A stretch of 6,323 nucleotides of DNA, from assembly GCA_020050375.1 (NCBI GenBank), contig JAGVKR010000683.1:1-6323 (forward strand). Direction: 5' to 3'. The notes under the pieces are model-generated. The model was not told the DNA's origin. It searched no databases and was given only the letters and a program-made list of their open reading frames with translations. Both the position numbers and the translations under genes were made by a program. Below are positions 6,193 to 6,323 of the stretch, in pieces. Numbering within the stretch: the first letter of the stretch is position 1; each line of letters opens with the position of its first letter. Source of the stretch: Planctomycetales bacterium. Its GTDB lineage: Bacteria; Planctomycetota; Planctomycetia; Planctomycetales; Planctomycetaceae.

Positions 6193-6323
6193 CTATCGTG
6201 ATTCTCTGGTAATCCCCACAATTTGCCCCTCGTGCTTTGTCAACACGAAGAGTTCGGGTGCCACGGCCAGCGCCCGGAGGAAGTCGGCCGTGTGAATGGT
6301 GAGTTGATGGGCCTCGTCCAATA
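6193..6323 (-). CDS. Hypothetical protein, C-terminal end (5' part outside window)
   Basis: The minus strand is open from the right edge to TAG at 6195-6193, giving 42 residues that start LDEAHQLTIHTADFLRAL and end GQIVGITRESR. Codons are rich in G or C at the third position, as in the recognised genes, while both neighbouring non-coding sequence and the opposite strand have frequent stops here. This is why I call it a real gene tail. I do not recognise the family; the peptide is a probable helix followed by a short strand pair, with no catalytic motif or membrane segment. If real, it lies upstream of the RND gene on the same strand, but the 646-base gap argues against one transcript. Confidence 0.5.
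   Translation of the reverse strand, partial: LDEAHQLTIHTADFLRALAVAPELFVLTKHEGQIVGITRESR

Noticed and set aside
5842..6201. Possible small genes in the long gap, on plus (5842-6201) and minus (5861-6052, 5875-6141) strands
   Set aside because: The frames overlap each other, have no ribosome binding site, and show odd composition rich in Cys, Arg and Pro. None shows a conserved motif.
1..6323. A new defence, secondary-metabolite or mobile gene system
   Set aside because: All recognised genes belong to common families on mixed strands with long gaps, and no nuclease, transposase, integrase, toxin-antitoxin pair or synthase is seen.

Overview
The window is a GC-rich stretch of bacterial chromosome with seven protein genes: five complete and one cut off at each edge. 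They are ordinary housekeeping or accessory enzymes plus one large membrane transporter. I see no rRNA, tRNA, CRISPR array, phage gene, transposase or defence island. The likely source is a planctomycete (Pirellula/Planctomyces-like). This rests on three things: widely spaced genes with poor Shine-Dalgarno sites and one probable TTG start, an HpnN/MMPL-type RND transporter, and gaps filled with short repeats of a kind I associate with planctomycete genomes. It is an inference and no database was searched.

Layout: the 3' end of leuB (+, 2-163, leucine synthesis); a gamma-glutamylcyclotransferase-like protein (+, 286-639); a Nudix hydrolase (-, 798-1205, TTG start); a Rieske ferredoxin (-, 1349-1672); an HpcH/HpaI-family aldolase (+, 1916-2710); a 943-residue RND/MMPL transporter (-, 2715-5546); a 646-base gap without a convincing gene; and the 3' end of an unrecognised minus-strand gene (6193-6323). 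No two genes form a convincing operon. The Nudix and Rieske genes share a strand but are 143 bases apart with a repeat between them. The aldolase and RND genes converge with only 4 bases between their stop codons. The genes do not form a recognisable shared pathway.

The most unusual content is between the genes. Three successive gaps each carry a different palindromic structure: an imperfect AT-rich inverted repeat (680-772), a series of three 16-base palindromes at 31-33 base spacing (1233-1312, with flanking CGTAG/CTACG ends on the last two), and a 137-base inverted repeat built of 7-base units around an intrinsic-terminator-like hairpin (1711-1847). These look like dispersed, non-coding repeat elements. 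I found no clearly new multi-gene system in the window.
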